Shown here piece by piece: positions 36,543 through 45,076 of a stretch of 64,000 nt of DNA; position 1 is the stretch's first letter, and every line of letters begins with the position of its first letter. The position numbers and the translations under genes were made by a program. Below the pieces are notes generated by a model. The model did not search any database and was not told the DNA's origin. It saw nothing but the letters and a program-made list of their open reading frames with translations. Location of the stretch: positions 434,001-498,000 of the forward strand of contig CAWBWU010000001.1 in NCBI GenBank assembly GCA_963792655.1, in the 5' to 3' direction. Source of the stretch: DOZZ01 sp963792655. Its GTDB lineage: Bacteria > Acidobacteriota > Terriglobia > Bryobacterales > Bryobacteraceae.

Positions 36543-37367
36543 ATGCGTACGCTGGTGCATCTTTCCGATCTGCACTTCGGGAATCACAATCCCGGCTTGC
36601 TCGATGCCCTGCGCGACGCGGTAAACGCGCTGCACCCCGACCTGCTGATCGTCTCGGGCGATTTCGTCGAACATGCAACCGTGGCGGAGTTTGAACAGGC
36701 CAGGGAATACATCGATTCGCTGCCGGGGCCGCAGCTCGTGATTGCAGGAAACCATGATCTGCCGTTCTATGACCCGGTGCGCCGCTACCGGGAGCGGCTG
36801 CTCCATTACTCGCGCCACATCGCCAGCGATCTTGAACCGATCGTGCGCGATCCGCAGATGATTGTGATGGGCATCAATACGCCGCGCGTAATCCCAATCA
36901 AAGGTGGACGCATCAATCAACGCCAGATCAAACGCGTGCAGCAGGCGATGTGCGGCGCGCCGCCGGACGTCGCGCGCGTGCTGGTGACCCACCATCCCCT
37001 GGATCTTCCGGGGCGTTACCGCAAGAGTGCACTGGCGGGCCGGGCGCGCTTAGCGGTGGAGACGCTTTCGCAATGTTGCGATCTGATGATCGCCGGCCAC
37101 TTGCACCTCAGCTCCACCGGCGCGACGGCAGCGCGCTATCAGCGTAGCGGCCATTCAACGATCTTCGCGCAGGCCGGCACCGCGATTTCGCTGCGCAACA
37201 AGGGCGAGCCGAACTCCTTCAACGTGATTCGCCTGGAACCCGGTCACATTCAGATCGAACACCGCACCTGGCATGACTCGAACCGCCAATACGAGCCACG
37301 CGCCGCGGAGAACTTCGTGAACGTAAGACTCGCCGCCGGACAACGCGAGTGGAAACTATGCGAGTAG
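36543..37367 (+). CDS. Calcineurin-like metallophosphoesterase
   Basis: A 274-residue phosphoesterase with all five motifs: LVHLSDLHFGNHN (D-x-H), LLIVSGDFVEHA (GD), LVIAGNHDLPFYD (GNHD), VLVTHHPLDL (H) and MIAGHLHLSSTG (GHxH). Two metals in this site hydrolyse phosphomono- or diesters; the best general match is the CpdA/Icc-like branch. It follows a DagK-like kinase gene by four bases and ends at a strong hairpin. Its last 38 codons and the downstream DNA reappear 2.7 kb away, see 39981-40182. Confidence 0.9.
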   Translation: MRTLVHLSDLHFGNHNPGLLDALRDAVNALHPDLLIVSGDFVEHATVAEFEQAREYIDSLPGPQLVIAGNHDLPFYDPVRRYRERLLHYSRHIASDLEPIVRDPQMIVMGINTPRVIPIKGGRINQRQIKRVQQAMCGAPPDVARVLVTHHPLDLPGRYRKSALAGRARLAVETLSQCCDLMIAGHLHLSSTGATAARYQRSGHSTIFAQAGTAISLRNKGEPNSFNVIRLEPGHIQIEHRTWHDSNRQYEPRAAENFVNVRLAAGQREWKLCE

Positions 37368-37439
37368 TGGCCGGGCACTGCCCGGCCTTGTACAACCGGC
37401 ACACCCCGCCCATTGTCGCGAAGCAATAAACTTTTCGGC
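37252..37439 (+). repeat. Direct repeat copy A (3' end of metallophosphoesterase gene)
   Basis: This segment covers the last 38 codons of the phosphoesterase, its terminator and about 50 further bases, ending CTTTTCGGC. It is repeated at 39982-40182 in the same orientation at roughly 85-90% identity by eye. Most coding differences are at third codon positions. The two copies flank the TonB receptor gene. Confidence 0.8.
37369..37387 (+). terminator. Terminator hairpin after metallophosphoesterase gene
   Basis: GGCCGGGCA and TGCCCGGCC form a very GC-rich perfect inverted repeat immediately after the stop codon, followed by CTTGT. The same hairpin is preserved in repeat copy B at 40112-40130. 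Confidence 0.6.
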
Positions 37440-37531
37440 CTGTTGCCTGCGCGCCTCTGCCCGGACCAACCCTCTTTCACGTGTGCAATGGATGGCTCGG
37501 TCGCCCTCTGTCCGTAGCCCCTACCGAACCC

Positions 37532-37560
37532 TTCAGAGGCGCGACCGCAAGGGAGCGCGG
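37532..37560 (+). repeat. Short fragment of palindromic repeat
   Basis: TTCAGAGGCGCGACCGCAAG followed by GGAGCGCGG matches the left arm of the element at 17558 with a few changes. Only about 29 bases remain, so this is either an old remnant or a chance likeness. Confidence 0.4.
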
Positions 37561-37659
37561 TCCGCGCGACGGCCAGTATATGCAAAGCCCGGATAGGTAA
37601 TAGCACCTGCCATCTTCCTCTGCCCGCCGACTGCGACCAATACTCTCCTTCCAAACCTC

Positions 37660-39912
37660 CTAGCGGAGGCGCCGGAAGTAGTACGTCACAGAAGCCGACA
37701 CATAAGACCGCAGCGGAAAGCCAGTCACCCGATCGAACGCATCGCCTTCCCCAGGTAACGCAAGGGTCTCGACCGTCTGGCCCCCATAGCCGCTCGCCAG
37801 GAAAATGTTGAGACCGACATCTATCGATTGCCGTGGGAACGCCCGGGTGATCGCGCCGCGGAATTCGCGAACCGGAACCGAGTCGAACCCGCCGCCGAGC
37901 GGTTTGATCCCCACATGCTCGTACTCTCCGCGCGCGACCAGCTGGAACGGAAGCCGGTCGACGGTTCCGAGAACATCCCAGATCAGCCGCGGCGCTTCCG
38001 GAGTCGGCTCGCCTGTCAGCCGGTCCCGAGAGTCCGCGCGCGCGTACAGTGCCTGCAAAAATCCGTGTTGAAAGTTGTGCCGCGCCGTCAGCGTGATCGA
38101 CTTCAGCAAGCCCGGCCCTTCATCCTGCTGCAAGCCCGTGTCGTTTGAGATGCGAGCCAACTGCTGCGCGGTCGTGACGTGAGCCAGCGTCACGCGGAAC
38201 TCGTCGCTGGTGAACGTCTTGGCAACCACTAATTGATAGGATCGTGCTTTACTCACGATCGTTCCACCCTGCACAGCCGTCGTGCCAATGCGGGGATCGT
38301 TAATGTGAAACGATTGACCGTAGCTTAGCGAGACAGCTGGTAGATACCCTAGCGACACCGGCGGCAGCAATGTCAAAGTGCCTTTTGGTGAGTTGACACT
38401 GGCGTGCCGCGTAAAAGAATAGTCTGGCCGGTAGCGATCCAGATTATTGAAATCCACTTCATCGCGCCGGAAACCAACGTTGTAATGCAGAAACGGAAGC
38501 AGTAACCCGTCCGCAGCCAGGAAAGGACTGTAAAAGTTGATTGTGATGTTATTCGACGTACTGGGGACCAGATTTCCGGCGTCGTCATACTTATCCAGAT
38601 CTAATGCTCGTGGCGCTTCCCTCCGAAGATTGACTCCGCTGAGCAGGGAAAAGTAACGGTTGAAGCGTTCGGCATAGAGTACATCTTCCGAATTCACATT
38701 ACGGTGTTCGCTTTGGCGAATAAGACCGTCCCCAAAGTCAGGTCTCACATCCAGTGCGTAGTAACGGTAGAACCCCGAGAACTGGAACTGTCGATGCTCA
38801 GTTACCTGCCACACGTCATTAAAGACAAGTGCGCCGTTCGAGGTCTCTTCATTTTGACGGGCATCAATCGTATCGTCCGGGACCTTACGGTCGATGGGAA
38901 CTAACCCGGGCTGAAACGCGAACCCGTAGTAACCGGTCCCGTAAACAGTCAACGTGTGCTTTCCAAAGGTCAGAACCTTCGAAACATTCCCCTTGTACTG
39001 TTTACGGTGTTCCAGGCGATTGAGGAACCCGTTGCCGTAGGAAACCTCCACCCCCACCCATTCTTTGCGGCCCGGATCACGCGGGCTCCAGGCCGCGACC
39101 AGGTTGACGTCGCGGTAGTCGGTGGTGAGTCGCACCATTGGCTCAATCCGGTCCCGCAGCCCGAATACGATCGCGGCGTTCACCGAGTTATTCCCCTCGC
39201 GAACGTTGAACGCGGCGCCGTCGGTCTGCACGCTTTCAATCGCGAGCGGAATGACCACGTTCGGATCGGCATACCCGTTACCATGCGCGTTGGCCGGCAG
39301 GTTGTTGGGAAACAGAAATCCGCCGACTCGGAAGAACATCGCGATCGGCTCGCCATGGTCGCCCGCAACGCCCGCAACAAAATACTGCGGCGGCTTGACG
39401 CCTCCCGCTGGCGATTCCACGGGCACGCCGGGGATTGAAATCGGCATACCCGGGCGACCTGGATTCGCATCCAGCGTTTCATCGCGCACCATGATTCGTT
39501 GCGCGGGATCCGGTGTGAACACACCCACATCCTCCACGTTTGCCGAAACCATCACTGACTGGGTCTGCGATGCCACGCGCGAGAATTGGACCGGCACATT
39601 GACCGGCGCATTCAGGGGAACAGAAACAGTCCGCTCAACCAGCGGGAAGCCTTCGCTCTCGACCGTGAGCCGGTATTCTCCGGCTTCAATCGAGTCCACG
39701 CGATATGTACCCGAGGCGTCCGTCTTGGTTTCCCGCCGTGAGGAGCCATCGCGCCGCACAACGCGCAAAGTTGCCCCACTCACAACTCGGCCTTGCGGAT
39801 CCGTCACGCTTCCGAAAATTCCGGTCGCCGCAATCGCCGGCATCGCGGCGGCGATCAAACCACAGCAGCAAAGCAAGCGGATTGTCCGAGAAACAGTGCC
39901 GCTGCGCTCCAT
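37660..39912 (-). CDS. TonB-dependent receptor-like outer membrane protein with carboxypeptidase-regulatory domain
   Basis: A 750-residue protein read from the ATG at 39912 with GAGG upstream; the open frame continues into repeat copy B, which is not part of the gene. A signal peptide (LLCCCGLIAAAMPAIAA) precedes a carboxypeptidase-regulatory-like domain (TGIFGSVTDPQGRVVSGATL). A plug-like segment follows (SIPGVPVESPAGG, DGAAFNVREGNNSVNAA) and a barrel of alternating strands that ends SYVSASVTYYFRRLR. I see no clear TonB box. It probably imports a large substrate such as an oligosaccharide or peptide. The gene is enclosed by direct repeats 37252-37439 and 39982-40182. Confidence 0.75.
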   Translation of the reverse strand: MERSGTVSRTIRLLCCCGLIAAAMPAIAATGIFGSVTDPQGRVVSGATLRVVRRDGSSRRETKTDASGTYRVDSIEAGEYRLTVESEGFPLVERTVSVPLNAPVNVPVQFSRVASQTQSVMVSANVEDVGVFTPDPAQRIMVRDETLDANPGRPGMPISIPGVPVESPAGGVKPPQYFVAGVAGDHGEPIAMFFRVGGFLFPNNLPANAHGNGYADPNVVIPLAIESVQTDGAAFNVREGNNSVNAAIVFGLRDRIEPMVRLTTDYRDVNLVAAWSPRDPGRKEWVGVEVSYGNGFLNRLEHRKQYKGNVSKVLTFGKHTLTVYGTGYYGFAFQPGLVPIDRKVPDDTIDARQNEETSNGALVFNDVWQVTEHRQFQFSGFYRYYALDVRPDFGDGLIRQSEHRNVNSEDVLYAERFNRYFSLLSGVNLRREAPRALDLDKYDDAGNLVPSTSNNITINFYSPFLAADGLLLPFLHYNVGFRRDEVDFNNLDRYRPDYSFTRHASVNSPKGTLTLLPPVSLGYLPAVSLSYGQSFHINDPRIGTTAVQGGTIVSKARSYQLVVAKTFTSDEFRVTLAHVTTAQQLARISNDTGLQQDEGPGLLKSITLTARHNFQHGFLQALYARADSRDRLTGEPTPEAPRLIWDVLGTVDRLPFQLVARGEYEHVGIKPLGGGFDSVPVREFRGAITRAFPRQSIDVGLNIFLASGYGGQTVETLALPGEGDAFDRVTGFPLRSYVSASVTYYFRRLR

Positions 39913-39980
39913 GGTTGTCCTCTGATGATACGGAAACCGGATGAACAGCGGATTCGAGCCCGTTCCACACTCCCCATCGG

Positions 39981-40097
39981 AAGATCGAACACCACACTTG
40001 GCACGACTCAAACCGCCAATCCGAGCCCCGCGCCGCGGAGAACTTCGTAAACGTAAGACTCGCCGCCGGACAACGCGAGCGGAAACAGGCAACTTGA
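39981..40097 (+). pseudogene. 3' remnant of a second metallophosphoesterase gene
   Basis: Thirty-eight codons in frame (KIEHHTWHDSNRQSEPRAAE and on to a TGA) match the C-terminus of the phosphoesterase at 36543-37367 with few amino-acid changes but many silent ones. The rest of the gene is absent. The preference for silent changes means this copy was once under selection as protein, so it is the tail of a lost paralogue and not a fresh duplication. It lies just upstream of the TonB receptor start, on the opposite strand. Confidence 0.65.
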
Positions 40098-40182
40098 TAA
40101 GTGCAAGTAGTGGCCGGGCACTGCCCGGCCTTGTAGAATCGACAGACCCCGCCCGTTGCCGCGAAGCCATAAACTTTTCGGC
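39982..40182 (+). repeat. Direct repeat copy B
   Basis: Counterpart of 37252-37439, with about 13 extra bases near 40087-40105 just before the shared hairpin GGCCGGGCA/TGCCCGGCC (40112-40130). Likeness resumes weakly at 40217-40243 (GCCTGCGCACCTTTGCCCGG). The 367 bases from the receptor start to 40279 hold this repeat and no intact gene. Confidence 0.78.
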
Positions 40183-40279
40183 TGATTCAGCAGGGGGATG
40201 TCTGAAGTGCAATCCGCCTGCGCACCTTTGCCCGGATCAACCTTCATCCCCCGGGAAAGCAATCTAACCAGAGATCCGT

Positions 40280-40462
40280 TTACCGCGCTTGAGAGGAGAG
40301 TTCGGTTTCCTTATGCCTGCCCGCGACGTCCGCGTGCATCGCGTCAGGTGCTAAATCGATATCTCCGGGCCAGGAGACTGCGCCATTGTCGATGAACGCC
40401 CGTTCGAAAAAATCGTTCCATTCCAAGCGCCTCGAGCGCAACGGATCGCTGCTCGAGTAAGT
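40280..40462 (-). pseudogene. DUF2442-like C-terminal fragment
   Basis: On the minus strand a frame ending in TAA at 40280 reads WNDFFERAFIDNGAVSWPGD, then IDLAPDAMHADV. The combination of a Phe-rich strand with V-x-W-P-x-x-D-I-D-x-x-P-D is characteristic of the short DUF2442 proteins often found with toxin-antitoxin-like DUF4160 genes. The N-terminal half and a start codon are missing; a stop lies just upstream. It is probably a remnant, and the partner gene is not visible. Confidence 0.45.
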
Positions 40463-40493
40463 ACTCTAACTCGGAATCAGTGGCCGTACGCCG

Positions 40494-41622
40494 TTACGGT
40501 CGCTTCGGGAACAGCTGAGAGCCCCCGTCGAACAGCGCCTGGTTTTCGCCGAGAAGTGTCTTGTCGAGAAATGCACGGACAAACCGTGTAATCAGATCGA
40601 GGTTGTGTAGAACGATCGGGGTCTCAGGAAATCCATCTTGGCCATGGAGGAGAAGCGGCACATCGCTGAAGCTTGGGTGAGCGATCCCCGGCGAATGCAA
40701 GATGACGTCGTACGAACCCCGGCGCAGTTCCTGAAGCTGTTTTTCCTTGACCTTCTTGTATTCCGAAATTTGATCGGGCGGGCCGCCCATGTCGCTATCG
40801 GGGTGAAAGGCTTCCAGGAACAAAATGGTTGGAGTATTTTTCGGTCATCGCCGTAGACCGGAAGCGCGGCGACGGGCACCATGGCCCCGTCGAGATCCAC
40901 GCAGGCAAAGATTCGGGAGTCCTGCTGGCAAGCACGCGCAGCAAACTCCGCACCGGCCGAGTGTCCCATCGCGGTAAGCCGCTTCAGGTCAATCGTGCCG
41001 GCAAGCGCGAAGTGTTGCTTGTCGTGATTGAGCTGGCTCATGCGGTCGATGACGAAGCGAACGTCGGCTGCGCCCTGATCGATCCCGACTGAGGTTCGCT
41101 TCATCATCCAGCTCAGACGCTCGCCGGCGATAACCCCGCGGGTCGGCGAATCATTGCGCTCGGTGATGACCCTACCGTCTGGAAACCAGACCGCCTTCGC
41201 CGTGTAGGTGTGTTCAATACTGGCAACGACATATCCATGGCTCACCAGATCCTCGAGCAGCACGGTGTATCCGAACCCTGTGCCTCCCGCCCCGTGCGAG
41301 AAAGTGACAACCGGAAATGGAGTGCGGCTGCTGGCGATCGGCGCGCCATCCACGCAGGCGACGAAATCTCCCCGGAAACGATCACCCAGCCAAAGTCCTG
41401 GCTCATCAACGCGCGGATTGCGGGCGTGGCGTCCATTGCTGCCGCGCCTGGAAGACGCTGCCCCTGGCACCGGCCGATTTCGCCGTCGGATACCAGAAAT
41501 AGACCATCTAGCTCGCGCTTGCGAATTCGGGTCGTAGATTGTCAGGGCCGCAAACGATCCAGTCTAGAACCGACCCTGCCAATGCCTAACGGTCGAGACG
41601 GGTATGGATCGTCGTGCGGCAG
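40494..41622 (-). pseudogene. PAF acetylhydrolase-like alpha/beta hydrolase, multiple frameshifts
   Basis: The pieces, in different frames, make up one hydrolase: LPHDDPYP near 41600, MVYFWYPTAKSAGARG near 41510, PVVTFSHGAGGTGFGYTVLL (oxyanion region), LTAMGHSAGAEFAARA with the GHSAG nucleophile elbow, CVDLDGAMVPV with the catalytic Asp region, and in the next frame LEAFHPDSDMGG and IAHPSFSDVPLLLHG. The order matches platelet-activating-factor acetylhydrolase isoform II and related acyl hydrolases. At least three indels (near 40840, 41440 and 41510-41590) would be needed to mend it. It may be a decayed gene or a poorly sequenced one. Confidence 0.6.
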
Positions 41623-41750
41623 ATGTCTTCACGCCACAGGATGCGCTTGTCTGCTGCCCGGCTCAACTTCCCAATGACCCGGATCGAGGACCACTGCCCC
41701 GCACTCTCTAACCACTCGACTTCCGCCGCCTATCCACTGCACCCCCCACC

Positions 41751-42425
41751 TCACCGCTCCTGCAACTCCTGCCGCGTAGCCCAAAATCGCTCGCCGCTCG
41801 ATTTCTGAACCCAGTACTGAGTGATCTGATTGGAAGGTGAGCACCGCGCGCCAACCACGAGGCCTTCGCCCAACTCGCCGCGCACTCTCGCGTTGATCTT
41901 CAGAGCGAAGCAGTCCGGCGGACTGGACGACGTGGGCCGACCCGGCAACAGAAGAGATGTCAGCGAGAAGATGCCTTTCTCGTTGAGCTCGTAAACGGGC
42001 TCGACCACCGTGGAGGAAAACGGCCCGATTCCATGTATCTGTAAGATCGTTTCGTTCTTCGACCACGCAAAGTGGGCCATGTTTTTTGGAGCTATCCCAA
42101 AGGTTCCCGTATCCATCGTTTCCAACGCGGAGCGCTGGAAGCGCCGGCCCATCCCGAGCGACCAGGTCCCTTTCAGGACGGTAATGTTTTCGTCGATCAG
42201 ATGAGTGTGGGGAAGCGTGATATATCCTGCGTCCTGGTGAATTCGAAACACAAACGGCTCGCCGGGTTTCGTGAAATCACCCGACACCTTTTCGACCCAC
42301 TGCCCTGGCTGAAATTTGTTGAGCGGGTATACGCTCTGAGACGCGGCATGATCCTGCGACTTCGCAACATCACACGTGACGCAGAACGCCAGGAGAAATC
42401 CCAAACAAACAGTACTGGCTGACAA
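41751..42425 (-). CDS. Secreted cupin-like protein
   Basis: A 224-residue protein with a signal peptide (MSASTVCLGFLLAFCVTCDV). The core is a single cupin barrel: YITLPHTHLIDENITVLKGT carries two of the usual metal-binding His residues, and GIAPKNMAHFAWSKNETILQ carries a third. Cupins of this form may be small dioxygenases, isomerases or just binding proteins. About 70 extra residues follow the barrel and have no family that I recognise. It is intact, unlike its neighbours on both sides, and has no evident operon partner. Confidence 0.72.
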   Translation of the reverse strand: MSASTVCLGFLLAFCVTCDVAKSQDHAASQSVYPLNKFQPGQWVEKVSGDFTKPGEPFVFRIHQDAGYITLPHTHLIDENITVLKGTWSLGMGRRFQRSALETMDTGTFGIAPKNMAHFAWSKNETILQIHGIGPFSSTVVEPVYELNEKGIFSLTSLLLPGRPTSSSPPDCFALKINARVRGELGEGLVVGARCSPSNQITQYWVQKSSGERFWATRQELQER

Positions 42426-42673
42426 TGTTGAACACCCCGTTCTTTCCGTGGTGCCTAGTGTATCGGCATCCCGCCACCGGTAGGGCTAAATGGGGACTGA
42501 TAAGTCGGCGATTCGGAACTTGGAGCCAAACCGGCGCACCCGTAAACGGCTTCGCTTCCAAGTGACCCAGTTAACGGCGCACCATAGGTCTACGCTGCGC
42601 GAGTACACGCGGGCGTGGCGAGATCTGGTGGCCGCGCAGCCGCAAGTCAACGAGATGCCGACTACCCGTCAAA

Positions 42674-43375
42674 GTGACTTCCCAGAAGAGGACTTATGTG
42701 GCGCTTCGGCCAGCGAAGTATAATTCACAGCGTGGGAATTGCGTCGTCTGCGGGCCGACAACATCGAGCGCCTCGAACGAACATGTGTTTTCTAAATGGC
42801 TCCTGAAGGAGTTCGAGCCGAATGCGTCGATGCCGCTTTACCGGCAGTTCGATGACGGCACCCACAAACAAACGCGAGCCGAGATAAAACTTGATTCCTT
42901 TCGCCTCAACGAAATCTGCGAACCCTGTAACAACGGCTGGATGTCCCAACTGGAGGATGCAGCCAAGCCATTGCTTTTGGGCCTGAGCCGCCGGAGCCGC
43001 GAGCTTTCCGACTTGACTGAAGAGGAGCGCGGGATTGTGGCAGCCTGGGCTGGCAAAACAGGCTGTCATCGAATCGAGAGCTGTAGGTGCCGAATGTCCT
43101 GTCAGTGGGGAATTCCTTAGCCAGATTCGTCTGAACGGCGGGAAGCGACCCGGACAGTTTGCCGTCGCTGCGTGCATAGCGGGAAGAAAAGTTTCGCGCA
43201 CATGCAGGTTGGTATCATTCGTGATCTCATCGGTGGCGGAAAGGCTGCTGGGAACATCGTCGTGCTCGCGATCCCGAATCTGGCGTTTGTGTGTGCTTTC
43301 CCGATGCTTGCCCATTCCATACCAATGCCGATGCGTGAAGTCGTTGTTTACTCCGCTATGGCCGGCTCCGTCTGA
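42674..43375 (+). pseudogene. HNH-like zinc-finger nuclease-family protein, frameshifted
   Basis: From a GTG at 42674: CVVCGPTTSSASNEHVFSKW holds the first Cys pair and the E-H of an HNH-like unit, and LNEICEPCNNGWMSQLEDAA holds the second Cys pair with CNNGWM. This is a recurrent bacterial family related to HNH endonucleases. Removing one base near 43065 continues AAWAGKT into AVIESRAVGAECPVSGEF; a further shift is needed to reach the hydrophobic tail NIVVLAIPNLAFVCAFPM ending at 43375. The catalytic motifs are whole, so it may be a working gene with sequence errors. It is convergent with the SIR2 operon. Nuclease activity is inferred. Confidence 0.55.
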
Positions 43376-43710
43376 CTGGCGCGTCATGGATCAGACGCCG
43401 ATGCCTGCCGGTCTCCAAGGTCTGGAACATCTGAGCGCCCTAGCGGAGAGATCGAGTTGTTCCAGTCAGTTAAGTAGGTGGTGGGAAAGCCCGAATTCGT
43501 ACCTTTATCTGAAGGCATTTCCGAGCCGAGGGTTCGAAGGCAACGAAACGCCCTCGCCTGACAGAAACGGCGATGTCGGACCCGTGAGATCCGACGCTGG
43601 CAAAAACAAGCAGGCGGACAGGTGTCCCGGCTCACGTTTCCCGCGAACAGGACTTCGGGTTGAAATGTGGTCGTCTCCGATTTTATTGAGGATTAGCTTC
43701 GTCGCCGCAG
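43376..43710. other. Gap between HNH-like and SIR2-like genes
   Basis: These 335 bases between two convergent genes contain open frames on both strands, but none has a recognisable motif or ribosome site. I see no hairpin or repeat. It may hold remains of a gene. Confidence 0.4.
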
Positions 43711-44520
43711 CTAGACGACTGCAACTTCGTCGAGCAGTTGCTTTAAAAAACCTGATAACGCCTTTCCTGGATCTAGGTCCAGACAATCGCCTCTACACCT
43801 CGTTGGTGCAAGACCGCCTCTTGAACTGGATTTGGCCGTGTCATTAAAATATACGACTTGGGTCTGGTATCCGGCGATGGGGAAAGCGACCAAAGCTGCT
43901 GGAGCTTGTACAGGAGGTACCGCATATTTGGATCCGTCAGGCTGTAGCCAATGAAGATAACCGGGCGAGCCAAGCTGTCAGAACGTAATCGTATATCAAG
44001 GGGCGTCTCGAAACTCCATTCGCTCAAAATAGCTGGATTCAGTTAACACGATTGACGCATCATCGTCAAAATCGCCATGGAACTTGATGATCTCGATTTC
44101 GGCACCGGCTTTGCCCTTAACAAGATCGCCCACGCTTGCTATCTTATGAACAGTTTTGCCATGGGCTTCGTGGGCCTTTTCAAGCCAGCGATCATAATTC
44201 GTCGTGTAGATGATCTGGAAATCCCAGCTCTACTATCAATCGGTGGGATTCCGATTCGTCGATTTTGATCGTTTGTGGATGCAGGAGCGATCCATCCAGC
44301 TACGAAGAGGCCCGATTCTCTTATCCAGCACATAGTATTCCGCAAGGCTTTGGTAATCTCCGAACGTGTGGAAAATATCGGCATCGAAGCCCAACTCTTC
44401 GCCAATGTGGCTGACGAGTTGCCGGAAACTAGGCAATCCGAGATTTATCGATAGACCAGCACCAACAAACAAAATGGCGCGCCGATCGCGCACTGCAGAA
44501 ACCAACGTCGCTGGCAGCAT
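43711..44520 (-). CDS. SIR2-like NADase (KomC-like effector candidate), frameshifted
   Basis: About 269 residues starting at the ATG at 44520, nine bases after the HAM1 stop. Read across frames it is a whole SIR2_2-type domain: AILFVGAGLSINLGLPSF (NAD glycine loop), IIYTTNYDRWLEKAHE (TTNYD with the NAD-binding Asn and Asp), EIIKFHGDFDDDASIVLTES (catalytic His in FHGD), PVIFIGYSLTDPNMRYLL, and a tail LDLDPGKALSGFLKQLLD ending at 43711. About four single-base indels (near 44262, 44199, 44000 and 43787) separate the pieces, mostly in C or G runs. Related SIR2 proteins in antiphage systems cleave NAD+ to stop phage growth. No extra domain is attached, so activation must come from a partner, most likely HAM1. 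Confidence 0.8.
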
Positions 44521-44529
44521 AGGGTTAGA

Positions 44530-45076
44530 TCATTTCTTTAGGAAGGAAGCGAACTGGTCCAAGGCCTTTCTTCTCATTGACATTTCATTCTTCCGAGTAC
44601 CCAATTCGGCGAAGGTATCAGTAAAACCGTTGGGAATAAAAACGCAGTCCCACTGGAAGTCTCGCGGTCCACGAGGCTCCGGAGATATTATCCCGGCAAT
44701 TTCGCCTTCGAAAAAATGGCATTTTTTGCCATCGATATATCCGATCAGAGTCTTCGCTAGTACCCGATCATCTCGGCCCCCAAAAAGCTCGGCAAAGCGA
44801 TTCGCCTGGGTCTTCCCAAAAAATCTGCGTCAATCCACCCGGCAGCCCCTGTAGATAGTCGAGGTACAGGCCCGTGTGTTCGACAAACAGTGGCTCGCCC
44901 AGATAATCAAACGCTCTCAGCGCCTTGTCGCGAACCAATGCCTCCGTGTCTGTGGTCTGCAACTCCTCAATAGCCCTCTCGAGCGGAACAACCGAGATTC
45001 CAAGCGGGCTGAATCGCCTCCGCCTCTGCGACTTTATGTTTATTTCGAGATACAAAACGCAGGCGAGGTCCGTCAT
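44530..45076 (-). CDS. HAM1/ITPase-like nucleotide sensor candidate (KomB-like), frameshifted
   Basis: About 182 residues, the usual HAM1/RdgB length. The ATG at 45076 overlaps the stop of the kinase gene. Across frames: RLRFVSRNKHKVAEAEAI (the SxNxxK phosphate site), SPLGISVVPLERAIEELQ, ALRAFDYLGEPLFVEHTGL, YLQGLPGGLTQIFW, then RFAELFGGRDDRVLAKTLIG, DFQWDCVFIPNGFTDTFAEL and MSMRRKALDQFASFL. Active ITPases have an acidic residue where this has His in EHTGL, so it may bind deaminated purine nucleotides without hydrolysing them. About three indels (near 45069, 45012 and 44815) break it. It lies directly before a SIR2 NADase gene, which suits a sensor role. Confidence 0.8.

Noticed and set aside
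39913..40212. 100-residue N-terminal extension of the TonB receptor
   Set aside because: It is the antisense of repeat copy B. A good ribosome site and signal peptide start at 39912.
41629..42066. 145-codon frame on the minus strand overlapping the cupin gene
   Set aside because: It is an out-of-frame reading of the intact cupin-like gene at 41751-42425 and has no motif.
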